DNA of 64,000 nucleotides from Streptomyces fulvorobeus (GTDB lineage Bacteria > Actinomycetota > Actinomycetes > Streptomycetales > Streptomycetaceae). The stretch is from assembly GCF_013167895.1 (NCBI RefSeq), contig NZ_BLWC01000001.1, forward strand, positions 2,852,001 through 2,916,000. The letters run 5' to 3'. Positions 17,194 to 27,279 of the stretch are shown piece by piece (the first letter of the stretch is position 1; each line of letters opens with the position of its first letter). The translations under genes were made by a program, and so were the position numbers. The notes under the pieces were generated by a model that was not told the DNA's origin, searched no databases, and saw only the letters and a program-made list of their open reading frames with translations.

Positions 17194-17227
17194 CCTGTCC
17201 GCGCGGTACGCGGTTACCGGTCCTCGG

Positions 17228-20098
17228 TCAGTCGTCGTCTGATGCCGAGGCGGCCGACGAGACCGTCTTCTTCGCCGCTGTGGCCTTCTTGGCCGTCGTC
17301 GTCTTCTTCGCGGCCGTCGTCTTCTTCGCGGCCGTCGTCTTCTTGGCTGCGGTGGCGGTCGTCTTCTTCGCCGTGGCCTTCTTAGCCGTGGCCTTCTTGG
17401 CCGGAGCCTTCTTCGCCGTCTTCTTGGCAGGAGCCTTGGCGCGCTTCTCGGCCAGCAGCTCGTAGCCGCGTTCCGGCGTGATCTCCTCGACGCTGTCGTC
17501 GGTCCGCAGCGTCGCGTTCGTCTCGCCGTCCGTGACGTAGGCGCCGAAGCGGCCGTCCTTCACCACCACCGGGGCCCCGCTCACCGGGTCGGTGCCCAGT
17601 TCCTTCAGCGGCGGCTTGGCGGCGGCACGGCCGCGCTGCTTGGGCTGGGCGTAGATCGCCAGGGCCTCTTCGAGCGTGATGTCGAAGAGCTGGTCCTCGG
17701 CGGTCAGCGACCGGGAGTCCGTGCCCTTCTTCAGATACGGGCCGTAGCGGCCGTTCTGCGCGGTGATCTCGACACCGTCGGCGTCCTCGCCGACCACGCG
17801 CGGCAGCGACATCAGCTTGAGCGCGTCGGCCAGCGTCACGGTGTCCAGCGACATCGACTTGAAGAGCGAGGCGGTCCGGGGCTTCACCGCGTTCTTGCCC
17901 GTCTTCGGCGTGCCCTCGGGCAGCACCTCGGTGACGTACGGGCCGTAACGCCCGTCCTTCGCGATGATCTGGTTACCGCTCACCGGGTCCGCACCGAGCT
18001 CGAAGTCGCCGCTCGGCTTCGCCAGCAGCTCCTCCGCGTACTCCACGGAGAGCTCGTCGGGCGCCATCTCCTCGGGCACGTCGGCGCGCTGATGGCCCTC
18101 GGAGTCCTTCTCGCCGCGCTCGATGTACGGGCCGTAGCGCCCGACGCGCAGCACGATGCCGTTGCCCACCGGGAACGACGAGATCTCGCGGGCGTCGATC
18201 GCCCCGAGGTCCGTGACCAGTTCCTTCAGACCGCCCAGGTGGTCGCCGTCGCCGTTGCCCGCGTCGGAGGCCGCACCCGCGCCTGCCGTGTCCTCGCGCG
18301 CTCCGAAGTAGAAGCGCTTCAGCCACGGTACGGACTTGGCCTCGCCCCGCGCGATGCGGTCGAGGTCGTCCTCCATGCGCGCGGTGAAGTCGTAGTCGAC
18401 CAGCCGGCCGAAGTGCGTCTCCAGCAGGTTGACCACGGCGAAGGAGAGGAAGGACGGGACGAGCGCCGTGCCCTTCTTGAAGACGTAGCCGCGGTCCAGG
18501 ATCGTCCCGATGATCGAGGCGTACGTCGACGGGCGGCCGATCTCGCGCTCTTCGAGCTCCTTGACCAGCGACGCCTCGGTGTAGCGGGCGGGCGGCTTGG
18601 TGGCGTGGCCGTCGACCGTGACCTCTTCGGCGGAGAGCGCGTCGCCCTCCGCGACCTGCGGCAGGCGCCGCTCGCGGTCGTCGAGCTCGGCGTTCGGGTC
18701 GTCGGCGCCTTCGACGTACGCCTTCATGAAGCCGTGGAAGGTGATCGTCTTGCCGGAGGCCGAGAACTCGGCGTCCCGGCCGTCGCTCGCCCGGCCGCCG
18801 ATCTTGACGGTCACCGAGTTACCGACGGCGTCCTTCATCTGGGAGGCGACGGTCCGCTTCCAGATGAGCTCGTACAGCCGGAACTGGTCGCCGGTGAGGC
18901 CGGTCTCGGCAGGCGTGCGGAAGCGGTCGCCCGAGGGACGGATCGCCTCGTGCGCCTCCTGTGCGTTCTTGACCTTGCCGGCGTACGTGCGCGGCTTCTC
19001 CGGCAGGTAGTTGGCTCCGTACAACTGCGTGACCTGTGCCCGGGCCGCGGTGATCGCGGTGTCCGAGAGCGTCGTGGAGTCCGTACGCATATAGGTGATG
19101 AAGCCGTTCTCGTACAACTTCTGCGCGACCTGCATCGTGGCCTTGGCCCCGAAGCCCAGCTTGCGGCTGGCCTCCTGCTGGAGGGTGGTCGTACGGAACG
19201 GGGCGTACGGCGAGCGGCGGTACGGCTTCGACTCGACGGACCGGACCGCGAACGTGGAGTCGGCGAGCGCGGCCGCCAGGGCGCGGGCGTTCGTCTCGTC
19301 CAGGTGCAGCGTCTGGCCGGAGGCCGACTTGAGCTGCCCGTCCGGGCCGAAGTCGCGGCCCTGCGCGATGCGCCGGCCGTCGACCGCGCTGAGGCGGGCC
19401 GTGAGTGTCGAGGGGTCGGACGCGTCACCGGCGCGGCCGGTGGCGAAGGTGCCGGTCAGGTCCCAGTACTCGGCGGAACGGAAGGCGATGCGCTCGCGCT
19501 CCCGCTCGACGACGAGCCGGGTCGCCACGGACTGGACACGGCCCGCCGACAGGCGGGGCATGACCTTCTTCCAGAGGACCGGGGACACCTCGTAGCCGTA
19601 GAGGCGGTCGAGGATACGGCGGGTCTCCTGGGCGTCGACCATGCGCTGGTTGAGCTCGCGCGGGTTGGCGACGGCGGCCCGGATCGCGTCCTTGGTGATC
19701 TCGTGGAAGACCATCCGGTGGACGGGGACCTTGGGCTTGAGGACTTCCTGGAGGTGCCACGCGATGGCTTCGCCCTCGCGGTCCTCATCGGTGGCGAGGA
19801 AGAGTTCGTCGGACTCGGCCAGCAGCTGCTTGAGCTTCCTGACCTGGGCCTTCTTGTCCGCGTTGACGACGTAGATCGGCTGGAAGTCGTTCTCGACGTC
19901 CACACCGAGACGGCGTACCTCTCCGGTGTACTCGTCCGGTACCTCGGCGGCCCCGTTCGGGAGGTCGCGGATGTGCCCGACGCTCGCCTCGACGACGTAT
20001 CCGGGGCCGAGATAGCCCTTGATCGTCTTCGCCTTGGCAGGCGACTCGACGATGACGAGTCGGCGGCCGCCCTGTGCGGTCTCGCTGGTCGGGGACAA
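17228..20098 (-). CDS. topA: DNA topoisomerase I
   Basis: 956 aa if translation starts at TTG 20098, giving an N-terminus L/M-SPTSET followed by GGRRLVIVESPAKAKTIKGY; GGAGAG lies upstream. In-frame ATGs at 20134 and 20191 are possible but give an atypical N-terminus. TOPRIM acidic motif DEDREGEAIAWH is near residue 100 and the active-site Tyr in ITYMRTDSTTLS near 337. The C-terminal half has repeated GRYGPYI-type topoisomerase domains instead of zinc fingers, as in actinobacteria. The last 60 residues are a Lys/Ala repeat tail (KKTTAAKKTT), known in Streptomyces TopA to increase DNA binding and processivity. Relaxes negative supercoils. Confidence 0.95.
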   Translation of the reverse strand: MSPTSETAQGGRRLVIVESPAKAKTIKGYLGPGYVVEASVGHIRDLPNGAAEVPDEYTGEVRRLGVDVENDFQPIYVVNADKKAQVRKLKQLLAESDELFLATDEDREGEAIAWHLQEVLKPKVPVHRMVFHEITKDAIRAAVANPRELNQRMVDAQETRRILDRLYGYEVSPVLWKKVMPRLSAGRVQSVATRLVVERERERIAFRSAEYWDLTGTFATGRAGDASDPSTLTARLSAVDGRRIAQGRDFGPDGQLKSASGQTLHLDETNARALAAALADSTFAVRSVESKPYRRSPYAPFRTTTLQQEASRKLGFGAKATMQVAQKLYENGFITYMRTDSTTLSDTAITAARAQVTQLYGANYLPEKPRTYAGKVKNAQEAHEAIRPSGDRFRTPAETGLTGDQFRLYELIWKRTVASQMKDAVGNSVTVKIGGRASDGRDAEFSASGKTITFHGFMKAYVEGADDPNAELDDRERRLPQVAEGDALSAEEVTVDGHATKPPARYTEASLVKELEEREIGRPSTYASIIGTILDRGYVFKKGTALVPSFLSFAVVNLLETHFGRLVDYDFTARMEDDLDRIARGEAKSVPWLKRFYFGAREDTAGAGAASDAGNGDGDHLGGLKELVTDLGAIDAREISSFPVGNGIVLRVGRYGPYIERGEKDSEGHQRADVPEEMAPDELSVEYAEELLAKPSGDFELGADPVSGNQIIAKDGRYGPYVTEVLPEGTPKTGKNAVKPRTASLFKSMSLDTVTLADALKLMSLPRVVGEDADGVEITAQNGRYGPYLKKGTDSRSLTAEDQLFDITLEEALAIYAQPKQRGRAAAKPPLKELGTDPVSGAPVVVKDGRFGAYVTDGETNATLRTDDSVEEITPERGYELLAEKRAKAPAKKTAKKAPAKKATAKKATAKKTTATAAKKTTAAKKTTAAKKTTTAKKATAAKKTVSSAASASDDD

Positions 20099-20389
20099 CT
20101 TCGCTCTTCTCTCCGGTCGGCACTCAGTGGGCATCCGGGCAGCGAAACGCCGCTGCCCGAGGTGCTGTCGCTGCGGAGTGTGACGGTACAACCCGCCCCC
20201 GTGTCAAACGGCAAAAGCCCGCAACGGCCACTCGAACGGTAACCCGACTTCCGCCATTCCTGCCGCCCGTACCGTTCGGTCCGCAGTGCGCACGCCTCCC
20301 GCCTGCGCATTCCCGGGTGCCGCCGAGGCACCTTCCCGGAGCCCGCCGGAGGTGGCCCCGCAGGGATCAGGCCCTGCTGAGGGCCGGAA

Positions 20390-20587
20390 TCAGACGCGGG
20401 TGAAGCACCATGCACCGACCAGGAGAAAGGTCACGCCGAAGAGTGTGGCGAGCGCGGTGGAGGCGACGGGGCTCACACCGTGAGCCACCGGCGCACGGTG
20501 CAGGGTGCGCGCCCCTGTCCAGACCAGGAGCGCGGCGCCGAACAGCGCGAAAGCCGTACCGGCGAAGGCGGCGGTGACGTGCTCCAT
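20390..20587 (-). CDS. Small two-helix membrane protein
   Basis: 65 aa from ATG 20587 with a clear GAGGAG ribosome site seven bases upstream. Two hydrophobic helices at about 5-24 and 43-62 flank a short loop (GARTLHRAPVAHGVSP). No domain recognised. It lies upstream of topA in the same direction, but about 290 bases separate the two. Confidence 0.75.
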   Translation of the reverse strand: MEHVTAAFAGTAFALFGAALLVWTGARTLHRAPVAHGVSPVASTALATLFGVTFLLVGAWCFTRV

Positions 20588-21046
20588 GTCCGTACTCCTC
20601 AAACCCACTCGTCGTGCTGACGTGACCGGCAGGTGGAGGCTGCCACGCCGGGGCATCGCCGACACGAACCGCGGGTGAACAGCACTCCCACGGCCCCTCA
20701 TCCCCCTCCCGTCGGCCCTGGAGCGGAATCCGCGGACGCGGTGGAAGGGGGCAGGTGGGTGGTGAGGAAGGCGCAGATGGGGAGCCTGCCGCGTAGGCGG
20801 GGCGGGAAGCGGCCGGGCCGGAGCGGAGCGGGACGTCACGTCCGGACAGGGCGCGTCCGATTTCCTCGAACGCCCTCGTCCCCGCCCCCCTGGCCTGGCA
20901 CTCACCCTCGGCAGCCCTTCCGGCCCCGCACACACCACCGGGTTGCGCAGCTGCGGGGGCGGAGGGCGGGCGTCCACCCCCGGGGCCGCCGGGCGGGCGT
21001 CCGGTCCCCGGGGGCCGAGGGCCGGCCGCCTGGGTCGCCCGCGTGG
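20588..21046. other. Intergenic region without recognisable gene
   Basis: 459 bases between two minus-strand genes. ORFs run through it on both strands but lack ribosome sites and continue as shadows of the methyltransferase gene. I see no strong hairpin or repeat. Confidence 0.5.
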
Positions 21047-22552
21047 TCAGGCGCCTTCGCGGACCGGCTCCAGGAAACCCTCTTCCACCAGCAGCCGGAT
21101 CGCCTGCGGAGTGCGGTCGCGCAACAGGACCGGGTCCTCGGACATGAGCTGGGCGATGGCGTCCAGAATCCGGCCGGCGGGAAGCGATCCGTCGCAGACT
21201 CCGGCGAACCCGGCCCCGACCGCGTCGACCTTGGTGGCCCGGCGCATCCCGCGGTGCTGGCGCAGCACCACGTGCTCGGGGTCCTCCGCACCCGGCAGTC
21301 CGACCTGCTCCTGCACGACCTCGGCCGCCAGCGTGAAACGGGCGGCCAGCAGCGCCGCGTCGTCCTGTTCCCTGAGGTAGTCCTGGCGGGCGAAGTGGGC
21401 CTCGATCGCGGGTCCGAGCGGCTGCTCCACGGGGTGAGGCCACTCCTCGACCACGATCGACGGCTCGGCCGCACGCGTCTTCCTGAGCGTGATCCAGCCG
21501 AAACCGACCGCCTTCGTGCCGGCGGCGTCGAACTCGTCGAGCCACGCCTCGTAGCGCGCGGCGTACTCGGCGGGATCCGAGCGGTGGTCACCGCTGTCGC
21601 GCAGCCACAACTCCGCGTACTGCGTGATGTCCTGCACCTCCCGCTGCACGATCCAGGCGTCGCATCCGCGCGGCACCCAGGTGCGCAGCCGGTCCTGCCA
21701 CTCCTCGCCCTCCACGTGTTGCCAGTTGGCGAGGAACTGGGCGTAACCGCCCTCGTTCAGCCGGTCGCCGGCCTGCTGCACGAGCATGCGGCAGAGGTCG
21801 TCACCGGCCATTCCCCCGTCGCGGTACGTCAGCCGGGCGCCCGGCGAGATCACGAACGGCGGGTTGGAGACGATCAGATCGAACGTCTCGCCGGAGACGG
21901 GTTCGAAGAGGGAGCCCTCGCGCTGGGCGGCCGGGGCGGCCCCGGACAGAGCGAGGGTGAGCCGGGTGAAGGCCAGCGCACGCGGGTTGAGGTCCGTGGC
22001 CGTGACTCGGGTGGCGTGCTGGGACGCGTGGAGCGCCTGGATACCCGAACCCGTACCGAGGTCCAGGGCAGAGGCCACCGGTTGACGGACCGTGATCCCG
22101 GCCAGCGTGGTCGACGCCCCGCCGACTCCGAGGACGACACCCTCCTCGTGCGAACCGATGCCGCCCGCGCCGCCCACCGCACATCCGAGGTCGGACACGA
22201 TGAACCAGTCCTCGCCCTCCGGACCGCCGTACGGGCGGACGTCGACAGTAGCCCGGACCTCGTCGCCCTCCCGTCTCAGCCAGCCGTCCTGGAGGCACTC
22301 CTCCACGGGTAGCGCGGCGCGGGCCCGCTCGTACGCGACGGAGCGCTGGAGAAGGAAGAGCCGCACCAGCGTGTCGAGCGGCGATGCGCCTCTGGTGGCC
22401 CGCAGCGCGGGGACCGTCTCGCTGCGGGCGAGCGCGGCGTAGGCGGACGCGCCGAGCCGGTCGAGAAGCCCGTCCGCGGTGAAGGCGGCGGAGAGCAGGG
22501 CCTCGCGGAGCGCGGGGATTCGGTCGGATGCGGGAAGGCTGGTCGTACTCAC
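21047..22552 (-). CDS. Class I SAM-dependent methyltransferase, N6-adenine/N5-glutamine type
   Basis: 501 aa. SAM-binding motif LDLGTGSGIQAL at 163-174, acidic motif II TDLNPRA at 186-192 and the catalytic NPPF at 230-233, the signature shared by rRNA/DNA amino-group methyltransferases and HemK-type glutamine methyltransferases. The N-terminal 120 residues are a helical domain (RIPALREALLSAAF, LVRLFLLQ) found in this actinobacterial family, and the C-terminal 150 residues are specific to it. The likely substrate is rRNA, tRNA or a protein, not decidable here. ATG 22552 start. Convergent with nothing; single gene. Confidence 0.85.
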   Translation of the reverse strand: MSTTSLPASDRIPALREALLSAAFTADGLLDRLGASAYAALARSETVPALRATRGASPLDTLVRLFLLQRSVAYERARAALPVEECLQDGWLRREGDEVRATVDVRPYGGPEGEDWFIVSDLGCAVGGAGGIGSHEEGVVLGVGGASTTLAGITVRQPVASALDLGTGSGIQALHASQHATRVTATDLNPRALAFTRLTLALSGAAPAAQREGSLFEPVSGETFDLIVSNPPFVISPGARLTYRDGGMAGDDLCRMLVQQAGDRLNEGGYAQFLANWQHVEGEEWQDRLRTWVPRGCDAWIVQREVQDITQYAELWLRDSGDHRSDPAEYAARYEAWLDEFDAAGTKAVGFGWITLRKTRAAEPSIVVEEWPHPVEQPLGPAIEAHFARQDYLREQDDAALLAARFTLAAEVVQEQVGLPGAEDPEHVVLRQHRGMRRATKVDAVGAGFAGVCDGSLPAGRILDAIAQLMSEDPVLLRDRTPQAIRLLVEEGFLEPVREGA

Positions 22553-22689
22553 CTGCCCATTGTGTCCGCTCCCACTGACAACGGCAGCGGCCCGGCGCCC
22601 GTCCAGGGCGGCCGGACCGCTGACCGGCGGTCCACCAGGCGCTTTCTCGAACCCAGTGCACGCCTCTTCGCGTACGCCTGCCTGCTCGG

Positions 22690-23304
22690 CTACGCCTTCT
22701 TGCTCGCCGAGGCGGAGGGCGACGCGGGCGCCGGGGACCCGGCGGGCGGGGGCGAGGAGGCCGTCGGCTTCTGGCAGCCCTTCTGCTTGGCCATCGCGGT
22801 GCCGACCTCACCGGACTGGAGCTTCTTCAGCGCCTGGTCACCACTGGTGCTGATCTTGTTCAGCTCGTCGGCGATGCCCTTGAGCCCGTCGGCGAACTTC
22901 GCCTGGTCCTTCGTGTCGAGCGCGTCGACCTTCGTCTTCAGCTCGGCGTAGGCGGCGGAGGAGGCGTTGAGCTCCTTCACCGCTTCCTTCTGCGTGGTCT
23001 CACCGTCGTCGACGGGCGGCGGGCCCGCCGAGTCCACGGCTGAGCCCAGCGCCTTGTACGCCTGCGAGATCTGCTGGAAAGCGGCCGAGTCGGTCGCCTG
23101 GACGTCGGCCGGCTTGCTGTTGTCCGCGGTCTGCCGCTGGATGTCGGCGTTGGCGTCGGCGATCTTCTGCAACTGGGGCTGGACCTGGTCGCAGACCTTC
23201 TTGGCCCAGTCATCGACCTTGTTGTCGCTGTCGTCGCTGCAGCCCGACAGCGTCAGTACGAGTACCGCACCGCCGGACAGTGCGGCTGCAAGCTTCTTGT
23301 TCAC
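22690..23304 (-). CDS. Small secreted lipoprotein, helical
   Basis: 204 aa from GTG 23304 (GGAAGGGA upstream); the open frame extends further but without start support. Signal peptide with lipobox LSGC, Cys22. The mature part is a charged helical domain (VDDWAKKVCDQVQPQLQKIADANADIQ) with a Cys pair (about 37 and 180) and a Ser/Pro/Ala tail. Function unknown; it resembles abundant conserved Streptomyces small secreted proteins. It lies immediately downstream of nothing obvious and upstream of the methyltransferase. Confidence 0.8.
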   Translation of the reverse strand: MNKKLAAALSGGAVLVLTLSGCSDDSDNKVDDWAKKVCDQVQPQLQKIADANADIQRQTADNSKPADVQATDSAAFQQISQAYKALGSAVDSAGPPPVDDGETTQKEAVKELNASSAAYAELKTKVDALDTKDQAKFADGLKGIADELNKISTSGDQALKKLQSGEVGTAMAKQKGCQKPTASSPPPAGSPAPASPSASASKKA

Positions 23305-23549
23305 CGGATTGGATCCCTTCCAAGGCTCTCGGCCCCGGAACTTACACGCCAAGTGGGCGACATTCTGGCGTCGGTCGTCGGATCTACTGGCTTTTGCAGC
23401 CATTTGCACCAAGGGAAATGAGGGAGATACAACTCACCCGAAAGCTCGATCGCGCGTGCGAAGCCACCCCGCATCGAGTGACTTACCGTCAGGCCACACG
23501 GGCGGACGACCCCTCAGACGGGTCCGGCCGCCCGCGGCTTGAGCCCGTA

Positions 23550-25939
23550 CTACCGCCCGATGGCTTCCTCCTCGTCACCCATGACGATCCCGCGCCGCTT
23601 GGACACGTACACCGCCCCGGCGATGACCACGACGGCGAACCCGGCCACCAGCGCCCGCGCACCGGCACTCGCGTCCTCCCCGTAGCTGAACTGCACGACC
23701 GCGGGAGCGATGAGCAGTGCCACCAGGTTCATCACCTTGAGGAGCGGGTTGATCGCCGGCCCGGCCGTGTCCTTGAACGGATCGCCGACCGTGTCGCCGA
23801 TGACGGTCGCGGCATGGGCATCGCTGCCCTTGCCGCCGTGATGACCGTCCTCGACGAGCTTCTTCGCGTTGTCCCACGCGCCACCGGAGTTGGCGAGGAA
23901 GACGGCCATCAGCGTGCCGGTCGCGATGGCGCCCGCGAGGTACGAGCCGAGCGCGCCGACACCGAGACCGAAGCCGACCGCGATCGGCGCCAGCACGGCG
24001 AGCAGCCCGGGCGTGGCCAGCTCGCGCAACGCGTCCTTGGTACAGATGTCGACGACGCGCCCGTACTCCGGCTTCTCCGTGTAGTCCATGATCCCGGGAT
24101 GCTCGCGGAACTGCCGCCGCACCTCGTGGACCACGGCCCCGGCGGACCGGGACACCGCGTTGATGGCCAGCCCGGAGAAGAGGAACACGACGGCCGCGCC
24201 GAGGATCAGCCCCACCAGGTTGTTGGGCTGCGAGATGTCCAGGCTCAGCCCCAGCTCGCCCGCGCCGGCCCCCACGTCCTCGACCGCCGTGGCGATCGCG
24301 TCACGGTACGAACCGAAGAGCGCCGCCGCCGCGAGGACCGCGGTCGCGATGGCGATGCCCTTGGTGATGGCCTTGGTGGTGTTGCCGACCGCGTCCAGGT
24401 CGGTGAGCACCTGCGCTCCGGCGCCCCGCACGTCGCCGGACATCTCGGCGATGCCCTGCGCGTTGTCGGAGACGGGTCCGAAGGTGTCCATGGCGACGAT
24501 GACACCGACGGTGGTGAGCAGGCCGGTACCGGCGAGCGCCACGGCGAAGAGCGCCAGCATCACCGACGTGCCGCCGAGCAGGAACGCCCCGTAGACGCCG
24601 AGCCCGATCAGCAGTGCGGTGTAGACGGCGGACTCCAGGCCGATGGAGATCCCGGCGAGCACGACGGTCGCCGGGCCCGTCAGCGAGGACTTCCCGATGT
24701 CCCTGACCGGTCGGCGGCTGGTTTCGGTGAAGTAGCCGGTGAGCTGCTGGATCAGCGCGGCGAGCACGATCCCGATGGCCACGGCGACCAGCGCGAAGAT
24801 CCGGGGATCGCCGCCGTGCGAGGAGATGGTGCTGTCGGTGACGCCCTCCAGTTCGGAGTAGGAGGACGGAAGGTAGACGAAGACCGCCACGGCCACCAGG
24901 ACGAGTGAGATCACCGCGGAGATGAAGAACCCGCGGTTGATGGCGGTCATCCCGCTGCGGTCGGCGCGCCGCGGGGCGACCGCGAAGATGCCGATCATCG
25001 CGGTGACCACGCCGATCGCCGGCACGATCAGGGGGAAGGCCAGTCCGGAGTCGCCGAAGGCCGCCGAGCCGAGGATGAGCGCGGCGACGAGCGTCACGGC
25101 GTACGACTCGAACAGGTCGGCCGCCATTCCGGCGCAGTCCCCGACGTTGTCGCCCACGTTGTCGGCGATGGTGGCGGCGTTACGCGGGTCGTCCTCCGGA
25201 ATCCCCTGCTCCACCTTGCCGACGAGGTCGGCGCCCACGTCGGCGGCCTTGGTGAAGATGCCGCCGCCGACCCGCATGAACATGGCGATCAGCGCGGCAC
25301 CGAGGCCGAATCCCTCCAGGACCTTGGGCGCGTCGGCCGCGTACACGAGGACGACACAGGAGGCACCGAGCAGGCCGAGACCCACCGTGATCATGCCGAC
25401 CACGCCCCCGTGCGGAAAGCGATCTTCATCGCCTTGTGCGAAACAGCGGTGAGGTCCTTTTCCGGTTCACCTTCTTCCGGAGTCGCCTCACGCGCCGCTG
25501 CGGCAACGCGCACATTGCTGCGTACGGCGAGGCGCATGCCGATGTATCCGGTGGCCGCCGAGAAAAGCGCACCCACCAGGAAGAAAAGCGAACGCCCCGC
25601 GCGCTGCGACCAGGTATCGGCCGGCAGCAGCAGAAGCAGGAAGAACACGACGACGGCGAAGACGCCGACGGTACGCAGCTGCCGCGCCAGATACGCATTC
25701 GCACCCTCCTGCACGGCTGCCGCGATCTCCTTCATGCGCTCGGTACCCTCGCCTGCCGCCAGGACCTGGCGCGCCAGTAGCTGGGCCACGACCAGCGCGG
25801 CGACCGCGACGACTGCGACAACGATGATGATCAGCCGGTTGTCGTCGGTGAGAACCGCGGCCGCGAGTGAGGCGGGACGGTCGGAAGATGCGGAAAACTG
25901 CGTCAGTTCTGCCAGTGGTGTGTTGAGGAACTCCGCCAT
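23550..25939 (-). pseudogene. hppA: K+-independent H+-translocating pyrophosphatase, interrupted by a frameshift
   Basis: Membrane pyrophosphatase that couples PPi hydrolysis to H+ export. The 5' part runs from ATG 25939 (perfect AAGGAGG site) to about 25405 and would stop at 25391; the 3' part is open from 25403 to 23550. Joined, they make a normal protein of about 795 residues: ...MKIAFRTG then G-VVGMITVGLGLLG. The join needs one extra G in the 5-G run at 25405-25409. Hallmarks are intact: GIFTKAADVGADLVGKVE, PEDDPRNAATIADNVGDNVGD, and GNTTKAITKG, where Lys at the A/K position marks the K+-independent, proton-pumping class. Either a real single-base loss or an assembly error. Probably the only copy, though this cannot be seen from the window. 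Confidence 0.85.
25391..25410 (-). other. Frameshift site in hppA
   Basis: Minus-strand codons ACG GGG GCG TGG give T-G-A-W and a stop at 25391. With six G instead of five the frame continues T-G-G-V-V-G-M. A single tRNA-Gly on GGG could also re-pair perfectly after a -1 slip, so programmed frameshifting is conceivable but unlikely for this family. Confidence 0.75.
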
Positions 25940-26126
25940 ACGTCCTCCTTGACGCTCAGCGCTCAAGTCGTGGACGGATTGTAGGGAGCAGAATCTGATC
26001 AAAACAGTGGGTGCGTAATGGAATTGACCCACGTTCCTCGATCGGTAAACGATCTCACTCCCGATTCGACCCGAATGCAGTAACGGGAGAGAACCATTGC
26101 CGTGAGATCACCGGTCAAGGAAAACG

Positions 26127-26151
26127 AAAAAAGGCCCTGCTCAGCAGGGCC
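26127..26151 (-). terminator. Intrinsic terminator of the bldG operon
   Basis: Stem GGCCCTGC/GCAGGGCC (26133-26140 with 26144-26151), 3-base loop, followed on the minus strand by six T. It is the most canonical rho-independent terminator in the window. Confidence 0.92.
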
Positions 26152-26175
26152 GTGGTGGAGGTTCGGTCGCGGATC

Positions 26176-26643
26176 TCAGGAAACCGCCGCCGCCGACTTC
26201 GTCGGCCAGCTCATACGGATCACTCCGCCGTCCACGCCCGACCGGACTTCCACGTCGTCGACCAGCCCGCTGATGACCGCGAGACCCATCTCGTCCTCGG
26301 CATCGGCGTCGGAATCGAAAGTTATCGGACCCGCGGGCCCGCCGGGCGTGGCGTCGGACGATGCCGCAGCGGCACGGGCCTCGCTGCCGGGGCCGGGCAC
26401 CTCGTCGCCGACCTCGATGGAGAAAGCCTTCTCCTCCTCGGTCAGCACCACGGTGACGGGGGCGGTGATGCCGTGACTCCTGTGCAGTCCGACAGCACGG
26501 CTGCACGCCTCGCCCACGGCGAGCCTGACCTCGTCGAGCAGCGCTTCGCCGACCCCTGCCCGGCGTGCCACGGCGGCTGCCACAAGGCGTGCCGTCCTGA
26601 CATGTTCGGGCTGAGCGCTGAAGCGGAGTTCAACGGTGGCCAT
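26176..26643 (-). CDS. Anti-sigma factor-like ATPase, partner of BldG
   Basis: 155 aa from ATG 26643 with GAGGGGGA site. RsbW/SpoIIAB-type GHKL domain: N-box DEVRLAVGEACSRAVGLH at about 38-55, a Gly/Ala-rich insert at 85-110 and C-terminal DEMGLAVISGLVDDVEV replacing the G-box. It is read directly after bldG in the same transcript (204-base gap). In S. coelicolor the homologous gene product is regulated by BldG and belongs to the partner-switching system linking development, antibiotic production and stress sigma factors. Confidence 0.9.
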   Translation of the reverse strand: MATVELRFSAQPEHVRTARLVAAAVARRAGVGEALLDEVRLAVGEACSRAVGLHRSHGITAPVTVVLTEEEKAFSIEVGDEVPGPGSEARAAAASSDATPGGPAGPITFDSDADAEDEMGLAVISGLVDDVEVRSGVDGGVIRMSWPTKSAAAVS

Positions 26644-26847
26644 GCGATCCCCCTCGAACGTACGGGCGTGCTTTTCAGAGGCCCGGGCGTGCCGCCCGGT
26701 ACCCCTGCTCTCGAACCCTCCGGAAGATCCGACAAAGCCGGCAGCCGGCCCGAGGCCGACCACCTGCTCGACGCGGCCTGCCTGCTGCCGCGTGCCGGGC
26801 TGTTCACTGCCTGCCGGCCGGCCCCGTGGGGCCGGCCCGCTCCGACG

Positions 26848-27201
26848 TCAGTCGGTGGCCGCGACAGCCTCGTCGACCGTGGTGTGAATGGGAAACACCT
26901 TGGTCAGACCTGTGATCCGGAAGATCTTGAGAATGCGCTCCTGGTTGCAGACCAGGCGCAACGAGCCCTCATGGGCCCGGACACGCTTCAAGCCACCCAC
27001 GAGCACGCCGAGACCGGTGGAGTCGAGGAAGTCGACGCCTTCCATGTCGACAACCAGGTGGTAGCTGCCGTCATTCACCAACTCGACCAACTGCTCGCGC
27101 AGCTTGGGCGCGGTATACACATCAATCTCGCCACCGACCTCGACGACCGTACGGTCGCCACCAGGGCCGGACACATTGCGAGTCGACAAGGACAGGTCCA
27201 C
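26848..27201 (-). CDS. bldG: Anti-anti-sigma factor BldG (STAS domain)
   Basis: 117 aa from GTG 27201 with GGAGG four bases upstream. Single STAS domain; the phosphorylated Ser is Ser61 in [14 protein letters not shown]. Sequence [19 protein letters not shown] and [14 protein letters not shown] is essentially that of Streptomyces BldG, with about four extra residues (SGPG) near position 12 relative to the 113-residue S. coelicolor protein as I remember it. BldG is required for aerial mycelium and antibiotic production. Divergent from the helicase gene at 27280. Confidence 0.95.
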   Translation of the reverse strand: MDLSLSTRNVSGPGGDRTVVEVGGEIDVYTAPKLREQLVELVNDGSYHLVVDMEGVDFLDSTGLGVLVGGLKRVRAHEGSLRLVCNQERILKIFRITGLTKVFPIHTTVDEAVAATD

Positions 27202-27279
27202 GGATCCTCCAGCACCTTGCTATCGAGCGGTCGCCCCTCGGTCTCCCCGGCGGAGCCAGGGGACGGATCGCCAGCCGCG

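Noticed and set aside
18092..20242. 716-aa plus-strand ORF opposite topA
   Set aside because: Antisense shadow; topA is unambiguous on the other strand.
25391..25939. Short N-terminal hppA protein as an independent small gene
   Set aside because: Its sequence is exactly the first part of the pyrophosphatase family and ends at the frameshift; not a separate function.
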